Assembly (NCBI GenBank): GCA_016709025.1
Contig: JADJEQ010000037.1
Span: 1 to 64,000 of the forward strand
DNA from: Bacteroidales bacterium
GTDB taxonomy: Bacteria > Bacteroidota > Bacteroidia > Bacteroidales > Lentimicrobiaceae
Direction: 5' to 3'
DNA: 64,000 nt
Shown here: positions 54,905 to 64,000 of the stretch, piece after piece
Position numbering within the stretch: the first letter of the stretch is position 1
Layout: every line of letters begins with the position of its first letter
Made by a program: the position numbers and the translations under genes
Notes under the pieces: generated by a model
Told to the model about the DNA's origin: nothing
Seen by the model: the letters and a program-made list of their open reading frames with translations, nothing else
The model's database searches: none

Positions 54905-55573
54905 ATGATTAAAATAGTTATTGTTGATGACCGCGATCATGTCAGAGATACTCTCGGGAACCGGTTGCAATATACCAATGAAATAAAGGTAATGCATACT
55001 TCGGGCAACGGCGGGGAATTTTTAAATTACATGAAAACTCTTCAGCCGCTTAACCAGCCGGAAGTGGTTATTATGGATATTGAAATGCCTGTACTCAATG
55101 GAATTGATACAGTTGCTACGGCCTCTGTTTTGTATCCGGATGTAAAATTTATAATGCTTACTGTATTCGATAGTGATGATGCTATTTTTAATGCGATTAA
55201 AGCCGGCGCTCATGGTTATTTACTTAAAGATGAAGACACAGACACCATTATTGAACATATCAAGTTGGTGGCCGACGGTAAAGGAGCTGTGATGAGTCCG
55301 GCTATTGCCCGGAAGGCTTTGGATTTGCTTATGGGAAAGAGTGCCAAAGTCGAAACAACGGAAGCTACTATAAAATCAGAGACTACGCTAACCGAGCGGG
55401 AAATATCCGTATTGGACTGCCTGGTTAAAGGGCTTGATCATAAAAGTATTTCGCAAAAACTTGATGTAAGCCCGGCCACTGTGCGCACGCACCTTGCCAA
55501 TATCTACCGCAAACTCCATGTAAGTTCAAAAACACAGGCAGTTGGGCTGGCGCTTAAGCGGAAATGGTTCTAA
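54905..55573 (+). CDS. NarL/LuxR-type response regulator
   Basis: 222 residues. Receiver domain: IVIVDDRDHVRDT with the acidic pair, phospho-acceptor Asp58 in VVIMDIEMPVLNG, the Thr in IMLTVFD and Lys in GYLLKDED. A flexible linker follows, then a LuxR HTH (about 155-220): LTEREISVLDCLVKGLDHKSI and VSPATVRTHLANIYRKL. It is 39 bases after the HisKA_3 kinase, the usual partner type. The downstream lipoprotein gene and both genes' own upstream regions carry the same palindrome. Confidence 0.95.
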   Translation: MIKIVIVDDRDHVRDTLGNRLQYTNEIKVMHTSGNGGEFLNYMKTLQPLNQPEVVIMDIEMPVLNGIDTVATASVLYPDVKFIMLTVFDSDDAIFNAIKAGAHGYLLKDEDTDTIIEHIKLVADGKGAVMSPAIARKALDLLMGKSAKVETTEATIKSETTLTEREISVLDCLVKGLDHKSISQKLDVSPATVRTHLANIYRKLHVSSKTQAVGLALKRKWF

Positions 55574-55682
55574 TTTCATTTGATGAACGTTTTACTGAAT
55601 TTTCCAAAATACTAATCCCTCCTTTTCACACCGACCCACCTCTTCATTGGTTTTAAATTACCAACGATTCCGTAAGGGTTTA

Positions 55683-55698
55683 TACATCATTTGATGTA
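55683..55698. promoter_or_regulatory. Palindrome copy 3, TACATCATTTGATGTA
   Basis: Perfect seven-base arms around TT, 124 bases before the lipoprotein gene at 55822. All three copies are followed by a C/T-C/T-G-C tail (CCGC or TTGC). Confidence 0.65.
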
Positions 55699-55821
55699 TT
55701 GCCAGTAAAGTTTTGGCGTCCTAATTTTGCTCTTTAGAAAGTAGACTAATCTCTCCAAACTAAAGAAGCCCAAATTGATTGCGCTCATTAACAGCAAAAA
55801 AAACTAATTGTAATTTAAAAA

Positions 55822-57078
55822 ATGAAAAATACACTTCTAAAAACGGCTTTTCTCGCCACAGTGCTGAGTGGCCTCCTGTTATCATGCACAAAAACCGGAG
55901 AGAATGAAGATCCGAACGAACAACCAGTTGATCACTCCATGGATTCAGTAGAAATGCTAATCTCCGGCAAAGGGTTTAATAAAGTATATGGTTACATAGA
56001 ACCCGCTGGTACCCCATATTTCCCTGGCACACTAAACGAAATACATGCCCTGGATTTATCGGTTTACGGAACAGATCCTGTCGTGCATTTTGCTTTTAAA
56101 CTTAGCGGAGGCAGTCAACAAGGTGTTGTTGAGAGTGTAATGCGTGGCTCGGTATATTATACTACGAATGAAGTTTTGGCTAAACCGGAACCCTTTGCAT
56201 ATTCTCAGCCAACAGGCTCCTCGTGGCAATCATTAGGATTTAGTTTTGCTCCTTTTTCAAATACGCTTTGTTTTATGTATTATGATTATTCAGGTCCGGG
56301 ATATGTAAGTGGCGATATTGATGAGATGAGTGGGCAAAGTTTATTGACTTCTGATAGACGCATCGCAAAAACCGGGCATTCAGTATATAGTATAACGGGT
56401 GCAATGGGCGCAAGCTCAAGCACACCAACAAATGGTTTTACCTATGCGTATTACGATGCCAATGGTCAATTTAATCAACTGAGCTCCAGCGATGGGACAT
56501 TTACCGGCATACAGTTTCAATTACGCCCATCCAGTCAATACAGAGGCATTTTTGAGCCAATCCTTTCGACAAACGAAGGTATTGTTGTGCTGTACAGCAA
56601 TGATTCTATTAATCTGTATTTGAATAATCTGGCAACTCCTGCAGTGAAATTCACAGCTATTGCAAAAGTGCCCCTGACCGTACCAATGATATACAACGGT
56701 GACTTATCCATAATTAAAAACAATGCAACAGATGATAATTTTTCGTTTGCTTGTATTGAGGGTTCTTCTTTTTGGTCGTTCAAATACAACAACCAAACAA
56801 AAACGGTTACCAAAGTATTTGATGGTGCAACCTTACCTGCCAATATCACAAGCATGGATATTGATGAAAATGGAAATCTATACTATATCATTGGCAATTC
56901 GGTGTATACACAAAACATTACAACAGGTTCAACCACAGTGGCAGAAAATCTGTTGGACAGTGGAAAACTATCGGTATTAAAATATTATAACGGAAAAATA
57001 TTTTTACTTGCCGAACGCTTTAAAAATTCAGACGAAACCCAGGGAAGAAGACAATTGGACATACTTGTTCAACAATGA
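55822..57078 (+). CDS. Putative lipoprotein, propeller-like, unknown function
   Basis: 418 residues. The signal carries the lipobox LLLSC with Cys22. An acidic spacer follows (TKTGENEDPNEQPVDHS). The body is strand-rich with Gly/Asn turns (VLYSNDSINLYLNNLATP, FSFACIEGSSFWSFKYNNQT, SMDIDENGNLYYIIGNSVYTQN), like a beta propeller. No family recognised. The palindrome upstream makes it a candidate target of the two-component system. Confidence 0.65.
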   Translation: MKNTLLKTAFLATVLSGLLLSCTKTGENEDPNEQPVDHSMDSVEMLISGKGFNKVYGYIEPAGTPYFPGTLNEIHALDLSVYGTDPVVHFAFKLSGGSQQGVVESVMRGSVYYTTNEVLAKPEPFAYSQPTGSSWQSLGFSFAPFSNTLCFMYYDYSGPGYVSGDIDEMSGQSLLTSDRRIAKTGHSVYSITGAMGASSSTPTNGFTYAYYDANGQFNQLSSSDGTFTGIQFQLRPSSQYRGIFEPILSTNEGIVVLYSNDSINLYLNNLATPAVKFTAIAKVPLTVPMIYNGDLSIIKNNATDDNFSFACIEGSSFWSFKYNNQTKTVTKVFDGATLPANITSMDIDENGNLYYIIGNSVYTQNITTGSTTVAENLLDSGKLSVLKYYNGKIFLLAERFKNSDETQGRRQLDILVQQ

Positions 57079-57513
57079 TAAATGAATTTCTTCAATTAAA
57101 GTTTTCAATTTGAGCCTGTCTGAAAACGGAGTATCTGAGCTAAAAAGTTCGCTATCGAAACATGCGTGTATCGTAAATGCTGGTTTTAGGTTCTCAGGCC
57201 AGGCTGATCTTTGCACATTCAGGTTTATTCTTTGTCTCAGTTTAAAAGGCCATCAGGACTTTTGCCCACAACATAATGCAACAATTGAATATCAGTATTG
57301 TTAGGTATTGTCCGCCGTTTTATATGACCATACTTTTGATAAAATTCCAGACAATGTCAATTCATTAAAATTGACAGCAGTTTGCATATTTTTTGGTCAA
57401 TGCCTGATTTTCAATATTTGGGCCAGTGCAGTGAAAGTGAGAATTTTTTTTATTGAGAACAGGCTTATTTTAAAAGAGTAATACAAAACTTAATCCAAAA
57501 ACCATCCTCCAAA
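57079..57513. other. Intergenic region before the protease genes
   Basis: 435 bases, AT-rich toward the right. A plus-strand frame (57110-57304) has no likeness I know. I see no palindrome of the TACATCA type here and no strong hairpin. Confidence 0.5.
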
Positions 57514-58074
57514 ATGAAAAAACTAATCTTATTAGGATTATTGGCTCTAGCAGGAATTTCATTGCCGTTGCAGGCTCAGGATCGCCGCGGCATGGGCGCC
57601 AACTTTGATATGGCCACCATCGCAAAGACACCACGAAAAGTGCAGCTATCGTTTCAGAGTTTCCGTGGAATGCCCGAGCAGGCTTCACTCGAGCAATATT
57701 GTCCTACACCCGGAGATCAGGGCGACCATGGCACCTGTGTGGCATTTGCCAACGGATATGGGATTGCAACCTTATTGTATGCAAAAATGCATGAAATTAC
57801 CGATCAATCAATCATTGACAAGTATGTTTTTTCGCCCAGTTATTTGTATGAAATAATTAAGGATTCTACCGACTATAATTGCCAGCTAGGGAGTGATCCG
57901 ATCATGGCAATGGTAACGCTTATAAACATGGGAACTCCCTTTATCCGGACAGTTCCATACAATTGTGAGGTAAATTTCAGCACCGATGCAGTTGCCGAAG
58001 CACTGAAATATACCATCAAAGATGCTTCAGTGCTTTTGCTCCGGGTGAATACGCCAAAACATCCGGCGAAATGA
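57514..58074 (+). CDS. Papain-like (C1) protease, N-terminal part up to a frameshift
   Basis: 186 residues with a signal peptide (ending near LQAQD). GDQGDHGTCVAFANGYG holds the catalytic Cys75, in the place of papain's QGxCGSCWAF. Then comes the helix YVFSPSYLYEIIK. The frame ends at PAK* shortly after KDASVLLL. One extra T in the TTTT at 58033-58036 would read ASVLFAPGEYAKTSGEM and join the second frame, which carries His and Asn of the triad. So this is the N-terminal third of one protein of about 535 residues. Confidence 0.87.
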   Translation: MKKLILLGLLALAGISLPLQAQDRRGMGANFDMATIAKTPRKVQLSFQSFRGMPEQASLEQYCPTPGDQGDHGTCVAFANGYGIATLLYAKMHEITDQSIIDKYVFSPSYLYEIIKDSTDYNCQLGSDPIMAMVTLINMGTPFIRTVPYNCEVNFSTDAVAEALKYTIKDASVLLLRVNTPKHPAK

Positions 58075-59120
58075 TTGATATGACCAAAAAGGCAATACTT
58101 GAAGGCTCTCCGGTTTCGGGAGGTTTTCATTTGCCGGAAAGTTTTTTTAAGATTCAGACTGACGTATGGACCTCAGATCCAACCGAGGTGGACAAAGATT
58201 GGAAACACAATGGCCACGCCATGGCAGTGGTTGGTTTTGATGACAATAAATACGGTGGTGCTTTCCGGATACTGAACAGTTGGGGTACAGAATGGGCAGA
58301 CCATGGCTATGTCTGGATGCGTTACGATGATTATGCCCGCTATAGCATTTTAGGCTTACAGGTATTTGGCAATCCATTCACCCCAGACCCTGAAGAAAAA
58401 ATTGCACCTGTACCTCCACCAACACCAACGCCAACACCAACACCCGAACCTCAACCTCAGCCCCAGCCTCAGCCTCAGCCTGATGCCATCACCATGAGTC
58501 TGAGCGGTAGCATTGAGTTTAAACTGAACACCGGTGAAGATATGCCGGTAAATAAAATTTCGTCGCGCAACCTGATGGTTGAGGAAGATATCGTGGTTAA
58601 AGAAGACCTGGTAGCATATACCATGATGAACAGTTATACGAGCGGTACCAAATTCCGTTTTTATATGACCATTGACAATGAGGCTTATATTTATGCTTTT
58701 GCAACCGATCTTACCGGAAAAATAAACCGGATTCTGCCATTCGATGATCTCACTTCCACTCACGTTGGCAGTAACAGCATCGTTGCATTCCCATCCGACA
58801 CCAAGATCATAAAAATGGATGAGAATAAAGGAACCGACTATCTGCTTATTCTATATTCGAAAGAGCCGCTGAATATGAATGATATGCTGGCTGATATGAA
58901 TAAAGCCAGCGGTGGTTTATCCTCTAAAATTACGGCTGCACTGGGTGAAAAACTGATTGCCAGGGAAAAAATTAAATACGATCCTTCCCGGGTTGGCTTT
59001 CAGGTAAATGTGAAATACGCTGGTTCACGGAATCTTTCAGTTGAGGATGAATCTAACCAAACTACTGAATTTGCAACCGGCAGCGTGGTTCCGCTGATGA
59101 TAGAAATAAAACATAACTAG
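58071..59120 (+). CDS. Papain-like (C1) protease, C-terminal part with DUF4384-like domain
   Basis: 349 residues from the ATG at 58071; the true frame reaches back to about 58029. The catalytic His is in WKHNGHAMAVVGFDD (His49 here) and the Asn in RILNSWGTEW (Asn69). A Pro-rich linker of PT and PQ repeats follows (about 115-135), then a strand-rich domain of DUF4384 type (TKFRFYMTIDNEAYIYAFA, INRILPFDD, YLLILYSKEPL). The latter is often found on bacterial caspase proteins. A caspase gene lies two genes downstream. Export follows from the N-terminal part. Confidence 0.87.
   Translation: MIDMTKKAILEGSPVSGGFHLPESFFKIQTDVWTSDPTEVDKDWKHNGHAMAVVGFDDNKYGGAFRILNSWGTEWADHGYVWMRYDDYARYSILGLQVFGNPFTPDPEEKIAPVPPPTPTPTPTPEPQPQPQPQPQPDAITMSLSGSIEFKLNTGEDMPVNKISSRNLMVEEDIVVKEDLVAYTMMNSYTSGTKFRFYMTIDNEAYIYAFATDLTGKINRILPFDDLTSTHVGSNSIVAFPSDTKIIKMDENKGTDYLLILYSKEPLNMNDMLADMNKASGGLSSKITAALGEKLIAREKIKYDPSRVGFQVNVKYAGSRNLSVEDESNQTTEFATGSVVPLMIEIKHN
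58417..58482 (+). repeat. Pro-rich linker repeat (CCAACA/CCTCAG)
   Basis: Short tandem units coding first for Pro-Thr, then Pro-Gln pairs, in the linker between the protease and DUF4384-like domains. Likely to vary in length between strains. Confidence 0.7.
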
Positions 59121-59259
59121 TTCGTGGTTTTCCGAATCCGTTACCCGCTCAAAACAAAAACCTGAGCTTGTAACGGACTTTTCTTCGAATAAAAATATTC
59201 AGAACACGTCTTGCGCATATTATAGGCTTTAAAAGCTGAATTATCCAAATCTAAAAAAA

Positions 59260-60705
59260 ATGAAAAAAACCACTTCACTCGTTTTCTGTTTTCTTATTTG
59301 TGCTTCAGCGGTATTTTCACAATCTACCCGTGTAAGCTTTCGAAACGACCGGTTTTCAACTATTAAAGTACGACCGGTTAAACTATTGAATGCTAACGAT
59401 TTTTACTCTGATTTCATGATTGATGAAGAACTTGGAAATTCATTGAGCAAGGTTTTCAGTTTGTCCGACCTTAATTTTATTGCTGAATCAGCCCATGAAA
59501 CAGCTTTGCCACCAGCATTAAATTCTTTAGAAAAAAGGGATTTAAACAGGAATAAGATGAAAGATTTAAGTCTTTACAGACTGGCCACGTTTACAAGCGG
59601 AGATACTGAAATTGAACTCCTGGTTGCACCCGTTTCCGAAAACAAGAAAGCCAGAGCCATTGGTATGATCGGCGACGACGATATGATTTTGTTTTTCAAC
59701 AAATCAGCTGTTTTTGAGATGCCGGTTAAAGAAACCTCCATGGAACCCAATATCAAAAATGGATACACCTGTGAAGATTATTCCCGCGCTATTGTTGCAT
59801 TTTTTGAATCAGGCATAAAAATCACCACTCCTTCCGATTCCATTCCCTTACTGTTGCCAGAGGCTGAATTCCAGGGCTCTGTCTTTGATTTCAAAGAAGA
59901 GTATCTGATTCAGGATTACAGACCAGGGCTTCAGAATGTGACTTTAGTTTGCGATAAAGATGGAGATAAACCTCTTTACGAGCTGATTTTTGAATTTGAA
60001 AACGCCGATTCAACCCTGAAGTTTGCTGAATTGATGTTTGGTGTGCCGAATCACCCACAGCTCGATCATTACTGGGTTATCACTGTTGTATCAAAAGAGA
60101 TGGTATTCCTGGGCTGGACATTCAACAATAAACTGGTTTTGGCCTGTAACCTTCCTGGAACAGAGATGGAGGATTCCGAAGACTTTATCCTTTCTGATGA
60201 GTTTATTGCAGCGTTTAATGGCACAGAAAATACAAGTGTAGAGACAAATGCGGTGAACAATGATACAGATGACAATGTAGCCACATCATTGGCAATCAAC
60301 AATCTGATCATTGCAGCCATGAATGATTTTGATCAATTCAAAACGGATCTGATGCCAAATAAAACAGCCGAATACAACGCAGTAAGTTATGTGAATTTTG
60401 GACAGGAACAAGCGATTGTGCGGAAAAATGCAGCCGGCAACTGGCGGCTCGAAGTGCGTTTTGCCCCCTACGCCACAAGCGAAGAGGCCAAACAGGTCCT
60501 TGAAAATACCATAACCTTTTATCAAACTTTGGAAGGATTGGAATACCGGCTGGTAAAAAAATCAGACCTGGATACGGGCAATGGCCGAAATTATATCTGG
60601 GATATTCAAACCATGGATGACGAGTCAACAGGCATAATTCTGAAATGGCAATCATACCCTGCAAGCAACGGGATGTTTGGTTTAAAAATGGAACTTGGTA
60701 AATAG
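59260..60705 (+). CDS. Exported protein of unknown function in the protease locus
   Basis: 481 residues, signal peptide ending near AVFSQ. The first half has no motif I know; a conserved-looking piece is DLSLYRLATFTSGDTEIELLV and the acidic IGDDDMILFF. The second half, from about 345 (SLAINNLIIAAMNDFDQFK), reads like a separate alpha/beta domain ending YPASNGMFGLKMELGK. No Cys/His pair suggests an enzyme. It lies 139 bases after the C1 protease and 136 before the caspase-like gene; it could be an inhibitor, adaptor or substrate. That is a guess from place only. Confidence 0.68.
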   Translation: MKKTTSLVFCFLICASAVFSQSTRVSFRNDRFSTIKVRPVKLLNANDFYSDFMIDEELGNSLSKVFSLSDLNFIAESAHETALPPALNSLEKRDLNRNKMKDLSLYRLATFTSGDTEIELLVAPVSENKKARAIGMIGDDDMILFFNKSAVFEMPVKETSMEPNIKNGYTCEDYSRAIVAFFESGIKITTPSDSIPLLLPEAEFQGSVFDFKEEYLIQDYRPGLQNVTLVCDKDGDKPLYELIFEFENADSTLKFAELMFGVPNHPQLDHYWVITVVSKEMVFLGWTFNNKLVLACNLPGTEMEDSEDFILSDEFIAAFNGTENTSVETNAVNNDTDDNVATSLAINNLIIAAMNDFDQFKTDLMPNKTAEYNAVSYVNFGQEQAIVRKNAAGNWRLEVRFAPYATSEEAKQVLENTITFYQTLEGLEYRLVKKSDLDTGNGRNYIWDIQTMDDESTGIILKWQSYPASNGMFGLKMELGK

Positions 60706-60841
60706 TTGAATTCCGAGTCAAACAGTGCTGTATTTGTTATGCCAAAACCTATTTAAACTTATTATCCTGATGAAAACTGGGGATTATTCTCAATGATATT
60801 CAGGAAGAAGTGTAAAGTTAAACCGATAATTCTCATTCCGG

Positions 60842-63800
60842 ATGAAAACTCCTTTAGTAAAGTATTGTCTGCTTTTTTTCCTTCTGAGCCTGGCTTTTTC
60901 AATAAAAGTACTGGCTCAATCGCCTGAATTGCGGGTGCCGGCAACGCACGAGGCAAGTCATTTTGTGTTTTCGAAGGACGACAGGCTTTTTGCCTCCCTG
61001 GGCGAAAGTGAGCTTAAAATTTGGCAAACGGATGGAACCTATCTTCTGAAATCATTGCCAATGCCGGGAAGCGATACTTTATACGATACCGATCTTCATT
61101 TTACACCCGATAATTCAAAGCTGGTACTTATTCAAAATGGCCGCATCAGTATTCTCAATCTTCTTGCGTTCTCGTGGGAAAAGTCAGTTTGGAAAATTGA
61201 ATTTACCGGTGGTACCGGATTGAGTGGCGATGGCCGGTTTTTATACTATTTTGCATCCGACTACAGCAAAAATGAAAATCAATTGATGAAACTGGATTTG
61301 GTAACAGGCAAATCTGCCAAACTGATCAGTTTTAAAGTTGAGGATGGGGTTTCTTACGGAGGAAAACTTTCATTTAATTCCGACGAATCGCTTCTGCTTG
61401 CATCAGGTCTGATAGATGACGGCGGAATTTTAATTGACCTTAAAAATCTGAAAGTAGTCCGCCAGTTTAAAGCTCCATACTGGCCGCTTTTTATTAACCA
61501 ATCCGGAAATCTGATTGTTAACAGCATGGTACTGACAGGAAATTCAGATCAGGATACCTATGGCACAAACAAAAAATTCAAGGTTGAAGAAGTAGATCCC
61601 GGCACGATGAAAGTGCTGCGTACCATGAACGTTGTTACCAAATCCGATGATATACCTGACTACAATGGAATTCTCTGGATCGGCGACAACGGTCGCGATA
61701 AAATTTTGTACGAAATGAATGAGCGGTTCTATATAGCCAACACCGCCAATTTTACTATAAGCAAAAGGCAACAGGCGAAATTTAACATCGAAAGCGGCTC
61801 AACAAATTCCGCATCCATGTCAACCGGAGGGAAATTCGTTTTTTGGTCGGGATATATGACGGCTTATAAAACCAATGATGTAAAAACGCCCTATCAGTTT
61901 GGCATTTCGCCTTACCAACCTTTTATGCTTAGCGATGTAAGCCAGGGCAACGACATGAAAATATTAGCCGGAAACCGACTGGTAAACTTTGATGCCAGGG
62001 GGTTGTCGTTTACGCCCCTGCCCAAAGCGGCCTATTTCGATTTTCATTCGTCGTACCGCTACCTGCCGGGTCAGAAACGACTTTTTATGGAAGGAGTTGA
62101 ATTTAATTTCGGCGATGGCTATAGTTCGGGATTTACATACGATTTGGGTAACGACATCAGCCAGTTTACACCCATAACCATGTCGAACGACATCGGTTAC
62201 GATGTTCATGCCATGCGCGAATACGATTCGCTTAACACCATTATTTTGCTTTGCAGCGACCGTTTTTTCACCATGGATACCCGCACGCTGAAAGTGAAAC
62301 AACAGGTTATGTATGGGAATGAGTATTCGGTAAGTGTTAATTTGGGACAAACTAACGATGACCACAGCAGTGCCTTGTCGCCCGATCAGAGTAAAGTAAT
62401 TGTCGTTCTGCAAAAAGAGGAAAGTGAAAACAGCAGCATTGTTTGTTATAACCTGATCAACAAAAAGCAACTTTGGAGCTATGCATCCAAAACCATGATT
62501 TCCAACCCGGTATATTCTGAGAACGGTAAAACCATCCGATTCTTTAATGAAGTAAAAGCATGCGTAACCCTCGATGCATTGAACGGAAAAGTGCTTTCAT
62601 CTGCAAGTCTGATACCCCAGGCAGATTATACCAGCCAGTTTTCGCCAACCCAAAAATTTGTTCTGACAAAATCGTTTAACAACGAGCTTTTTTATGGTGG
62701 TATTTCCAATTACACTGTGTATGATGCAGTTACAAATAAAACAGCAATTGCATTGCCACAGCAACGTGTAGCTTACAAAGGAGCCATTTTTGTTTCCAAC
62801 GACCGTTTCCTGCTTACCCAGGACGAAGACCTGAAACTATGGGATCTCACAAGCGGAAAACTTATGGCGCGGATTATACTTTTCCAGAACAGCAACGACT
62901 GGATTCTGATAACGCCTGATGGCCGTTTCGATGGTTCGGATGGTGGATTAAGCCAGTTGTATTACGTAAAAGGTCGCGATGTTATACCTCTCGAACAACT
63001 TTACGAAGGTTTTTATACACCCGGGCTCACCATGCAGGTGCTGGCCGGTGTGCCTGCCGAAAACAAGCAGGATATTCAAAATTTAAGCGCGCCACCAACC
63101 GTAAAACTCACTTATTTGCCTGCAAAAACGGAGAAGGAACGACTTCCTGATGGCCAGATACTTGAACTAAATGTGGATGAAAAAACCATTCAGGTAACAG
63201 CCGAAGCCACATGCAGCGAAGGTGTTCTGGCCGAAATACGCTTGTTTCACAACGGAAAACTGGTTGGCAACAACACAAGGAATTTAACGGTTGAAGACGA
63301 AAACAGTAAAAGCGACAAGAAAGTTTTTGACATTGAACTGATGGAAGGTGAAAACCGCTTGAAAGCTGTTGCCATTAACAGTCAACGCACGGAATCGAAG
63401 CCCGACGAAATTGTATTTACTTACAAGCCTAATTCTTCACAGGTTACGCCTGCCAACGGGAATCAGATTTCCCTGTATATGGTTGTGATTGGCATAAATA
63501 AATATAAAAACCCTAAGTACAACCTTAACTATGCCATTGCTGATGCGTCATCTTTTAAGGAAACGTTTGAAAGGGGAATTTCATCCATTTTTGCCAAAAG
63601 CAATATTATTTTCCTTACCGATGAAAAGGCAACAAAAGAAGGCATTTCATCGGAGCTTGAAAAAGCGAAAGCCACAGCCACGGCGAATGACATATTTGTT
63701 TTTTACTATGCCGGACATGGGGTTTTAAATGATAAAAAGGACTTTTTCCTTGTTCCGCACGATGTTACTCAGCTTTATGGCAACGACGATGCCCTGGCTC

Positions 63801-64000
63801 AGAAAGGCTTGAGTGCCAACCAGCTACAGCAGTATTCCAGGGATATAAAAGCACAGAAACAGCTTTTTATTTTAGATGCCTGCCAGTCGGCCGGAGCACT
63901 GGATCAGGTCGTGGCAAGCCGCGGTGTGGCCGAAGAAAAAGCCATTGCCCAGCTCGCCCGGTCAACGGGAACACACTGGCTTACAGCCTCTGGCAGCGAG
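60842..64000 (+). CDS. WD40-like/caspase-like (C14) exported protein, 3' partial
   Basis: The frame is open from the ATG at 60842 (MKTPLVKYCLLFF) to the window's end, 1053 codons, so the stop lies beyond. After a signal peptide (ending near VLAQS) comes a large propeller (about 30-700: VFSKDDRLFASLGESELKIW, RFLLTQDEDLKLWDLTSGKL), an Ig-like stretch (about 760-860, PPTVKLTYLPAK to EGENRLKAVAINSQ), then a caspase-like domain from about 873 (LYMVVIGINKYKNP). Catalytic His959 is in FYYAGHG and Cys1014 in FILDACQSAGA. Such domains cut after Arg/Lys or Asp depending on family. It is the third member of the protease locus. Confidence 0.92.
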   Translation, partial: MKTPLVKYCLLFFLLSLAFSIKVLAQSPELRVPATHEASHFVFSKDDRLFASLGESELKIWQTDGTYLLKSLPMPGSDTLYDTDLHFTPDNSKLVLIQNGRISILNLLAFSWEKSVWKIEFTGGTGLSGDGRFLYYFASDYSKNENQLMKLDLVTGKSAKLISFKVEDGVSYGGKLSFNSDESLLLASGLIDDGGILIDLKNLKVVRQFKAPYWPLFINQSGNLIVNSMVLTGNSDQDTYGTNKKFKVEEVDPGTMKVLRTMNVVTKSDDIPDYNGILWIGDNGRDKILYEMNERFYIANTANFTISKRQQAKFNIESGSTNSASMSTGGKFVFWSGYMTAYKTNDVKTPYQFGISPYQPFMLSDVSQGNDMKILAGNRLVNFDARGLSFTPLPKAAYFDFHSSYRYLPGQKRLFMEGVEFNFGDGYSSGFTYDLGNDISQFTPITMSNDIGYDVHAMREYDSLNTIILLCSDRFFTMDTRTLKVKQQVMYGNEYSVSVNLGQTNDDHSSALSPDQSKVIVVLQKEESENSSIVCYNLINKKQLWSYASKTMISNPVYSENGKTIRFFNEVKACVTLDALNGKVLSSASLIPQADYTSQFSPTQKFVLTKSFNNELFYGGISNYTVYDAVTNKTAIALPQQRVAYKGAIFVSNDRFLLTQDEDLKLWDLTSGKLMARIILFQNSNDWILITPDGRFDGSDGGLSQLYYVKGRDVIPLEQLYEGFYTPGLTMQVLAGVPAENKQDIQNLSAPPTVKLTYLPAKTEKERLPDGQILELNVDEKTIQVTAEATCSEGVLAEIRLFHNGKLVGNNTRNLTVEDENSKSDKKVFDIELMEGENRLKAVAINSQRTESKPDEIVFTYKPNSSQVTPANGNQISLYMVVIGINKYKNPKYNLNYAIADASSFKETFERGISSIFAKSNIIFLTDEKATKEGISSELEKAKATATANDIFVFYYAGHGVLNDKKDFFLVPHDVTQLYGNDDALAQKGLSANQLQQYSRDIKAQKQLFILDACQSAGALDQVVASRGVAEEKAIAQLARSTGTHWLTASGSE

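Noticed and set aside
57110..57304. Short plus-strand frame before the C1 protease as a small gene
   Set aside because: No signal, no motif, poor start context, and no second line of support.

Overview
The window looks like one contig piece of a Bacteroidota genome, probably Bacteroidales-like and possibly metagenomic. Supporting signs are a type IX secretion (T9SS) C-terminal sorting domain on an Omp28-like protein, BACON, GIN (DUF2807) and LVIVD-repeat envelope proteins, an ECF sigma factor overlapping a barrel protein with an anti-sigma-like N-terminus, a one-piece sensor kinase with beta-propeller and Y_Y_Y modules, and start regions without clear Shine-Dalgarno sequences. I recognise no rRNA, tRNA, CRISPR array or phage morphogenesis region.

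Layout. 1-2687 is a kaiC-kaiB-histidine kinase cassette (kaiC enters from the left edge). 2773-7000 holds rlmF and a SNF2 helicase whose N-terminus is split by two one-base frameshifts. 7101-8550 encodes small envelope proteins. 8858-11638 is a large beta-roll repeat protein with a C-terminal S74 chaperone domain, followed by a long hairpin and a MalY/PatB-type C-S lyase. 12995-21775 contains an exported protein, a GH25 lysozyme, an exported GH13 amylase, an aspartyl protease with PDZ, a trehalose-synthase-like GH13, purC and a SirB1-like protein. At 22248-22466 a T-free, almost pure G/C tract replaces the end of a nucleoside phosphorylase gene and is most likely an assembly artefact. 23157-28588 holds a universal stress protein and a five-gene envelope operon headed by an ECF sigma factor. 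29113-30345 is cinA, followed by low-complexity DNA.

31036-44879 is the most distinctive block. Three giant paralogous surface proteins, built of ~170-residue repeats, and one exported PHP-type (CehA-like) hydrolase all end in the same ~190-residue module: a beta-rich domain, two dockerin-like calcium loops and a terminal Tyr-Pro. None of the four has a T9SS domain, whereas the next gene (45626-47728) does, so two different C-terminal sorting or assembly signals sit side by side.

47812-51398 encodes more envelope proteins and contains a 213-bp MITE (50326-50538) with inverted ends and a TAA duplication. 51902-55573 is a two-component system. A 16-bp palindrome, TACATCAwwTGATGTA, occurs upstream of the kinase gene, at the kinase/regulator junction and upstream of the next lipoprotein gene, and is a good candidate operator. 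The window ends in an exported protease locus: a papain-like (C1) protease with a DUF4384-like domain (frameshifted), an unrecognised exported protein, and a WD40-like/caspase-like (C14) protein that runs off the right edge.

The three frameshifts I can reconstruct (two in the helicase, one in the protease) are each repaired by adding one base to a short homopolymer. Together with the G/C tract this suggests residual sequencing or assembly error rather than decay, though that needs read support.
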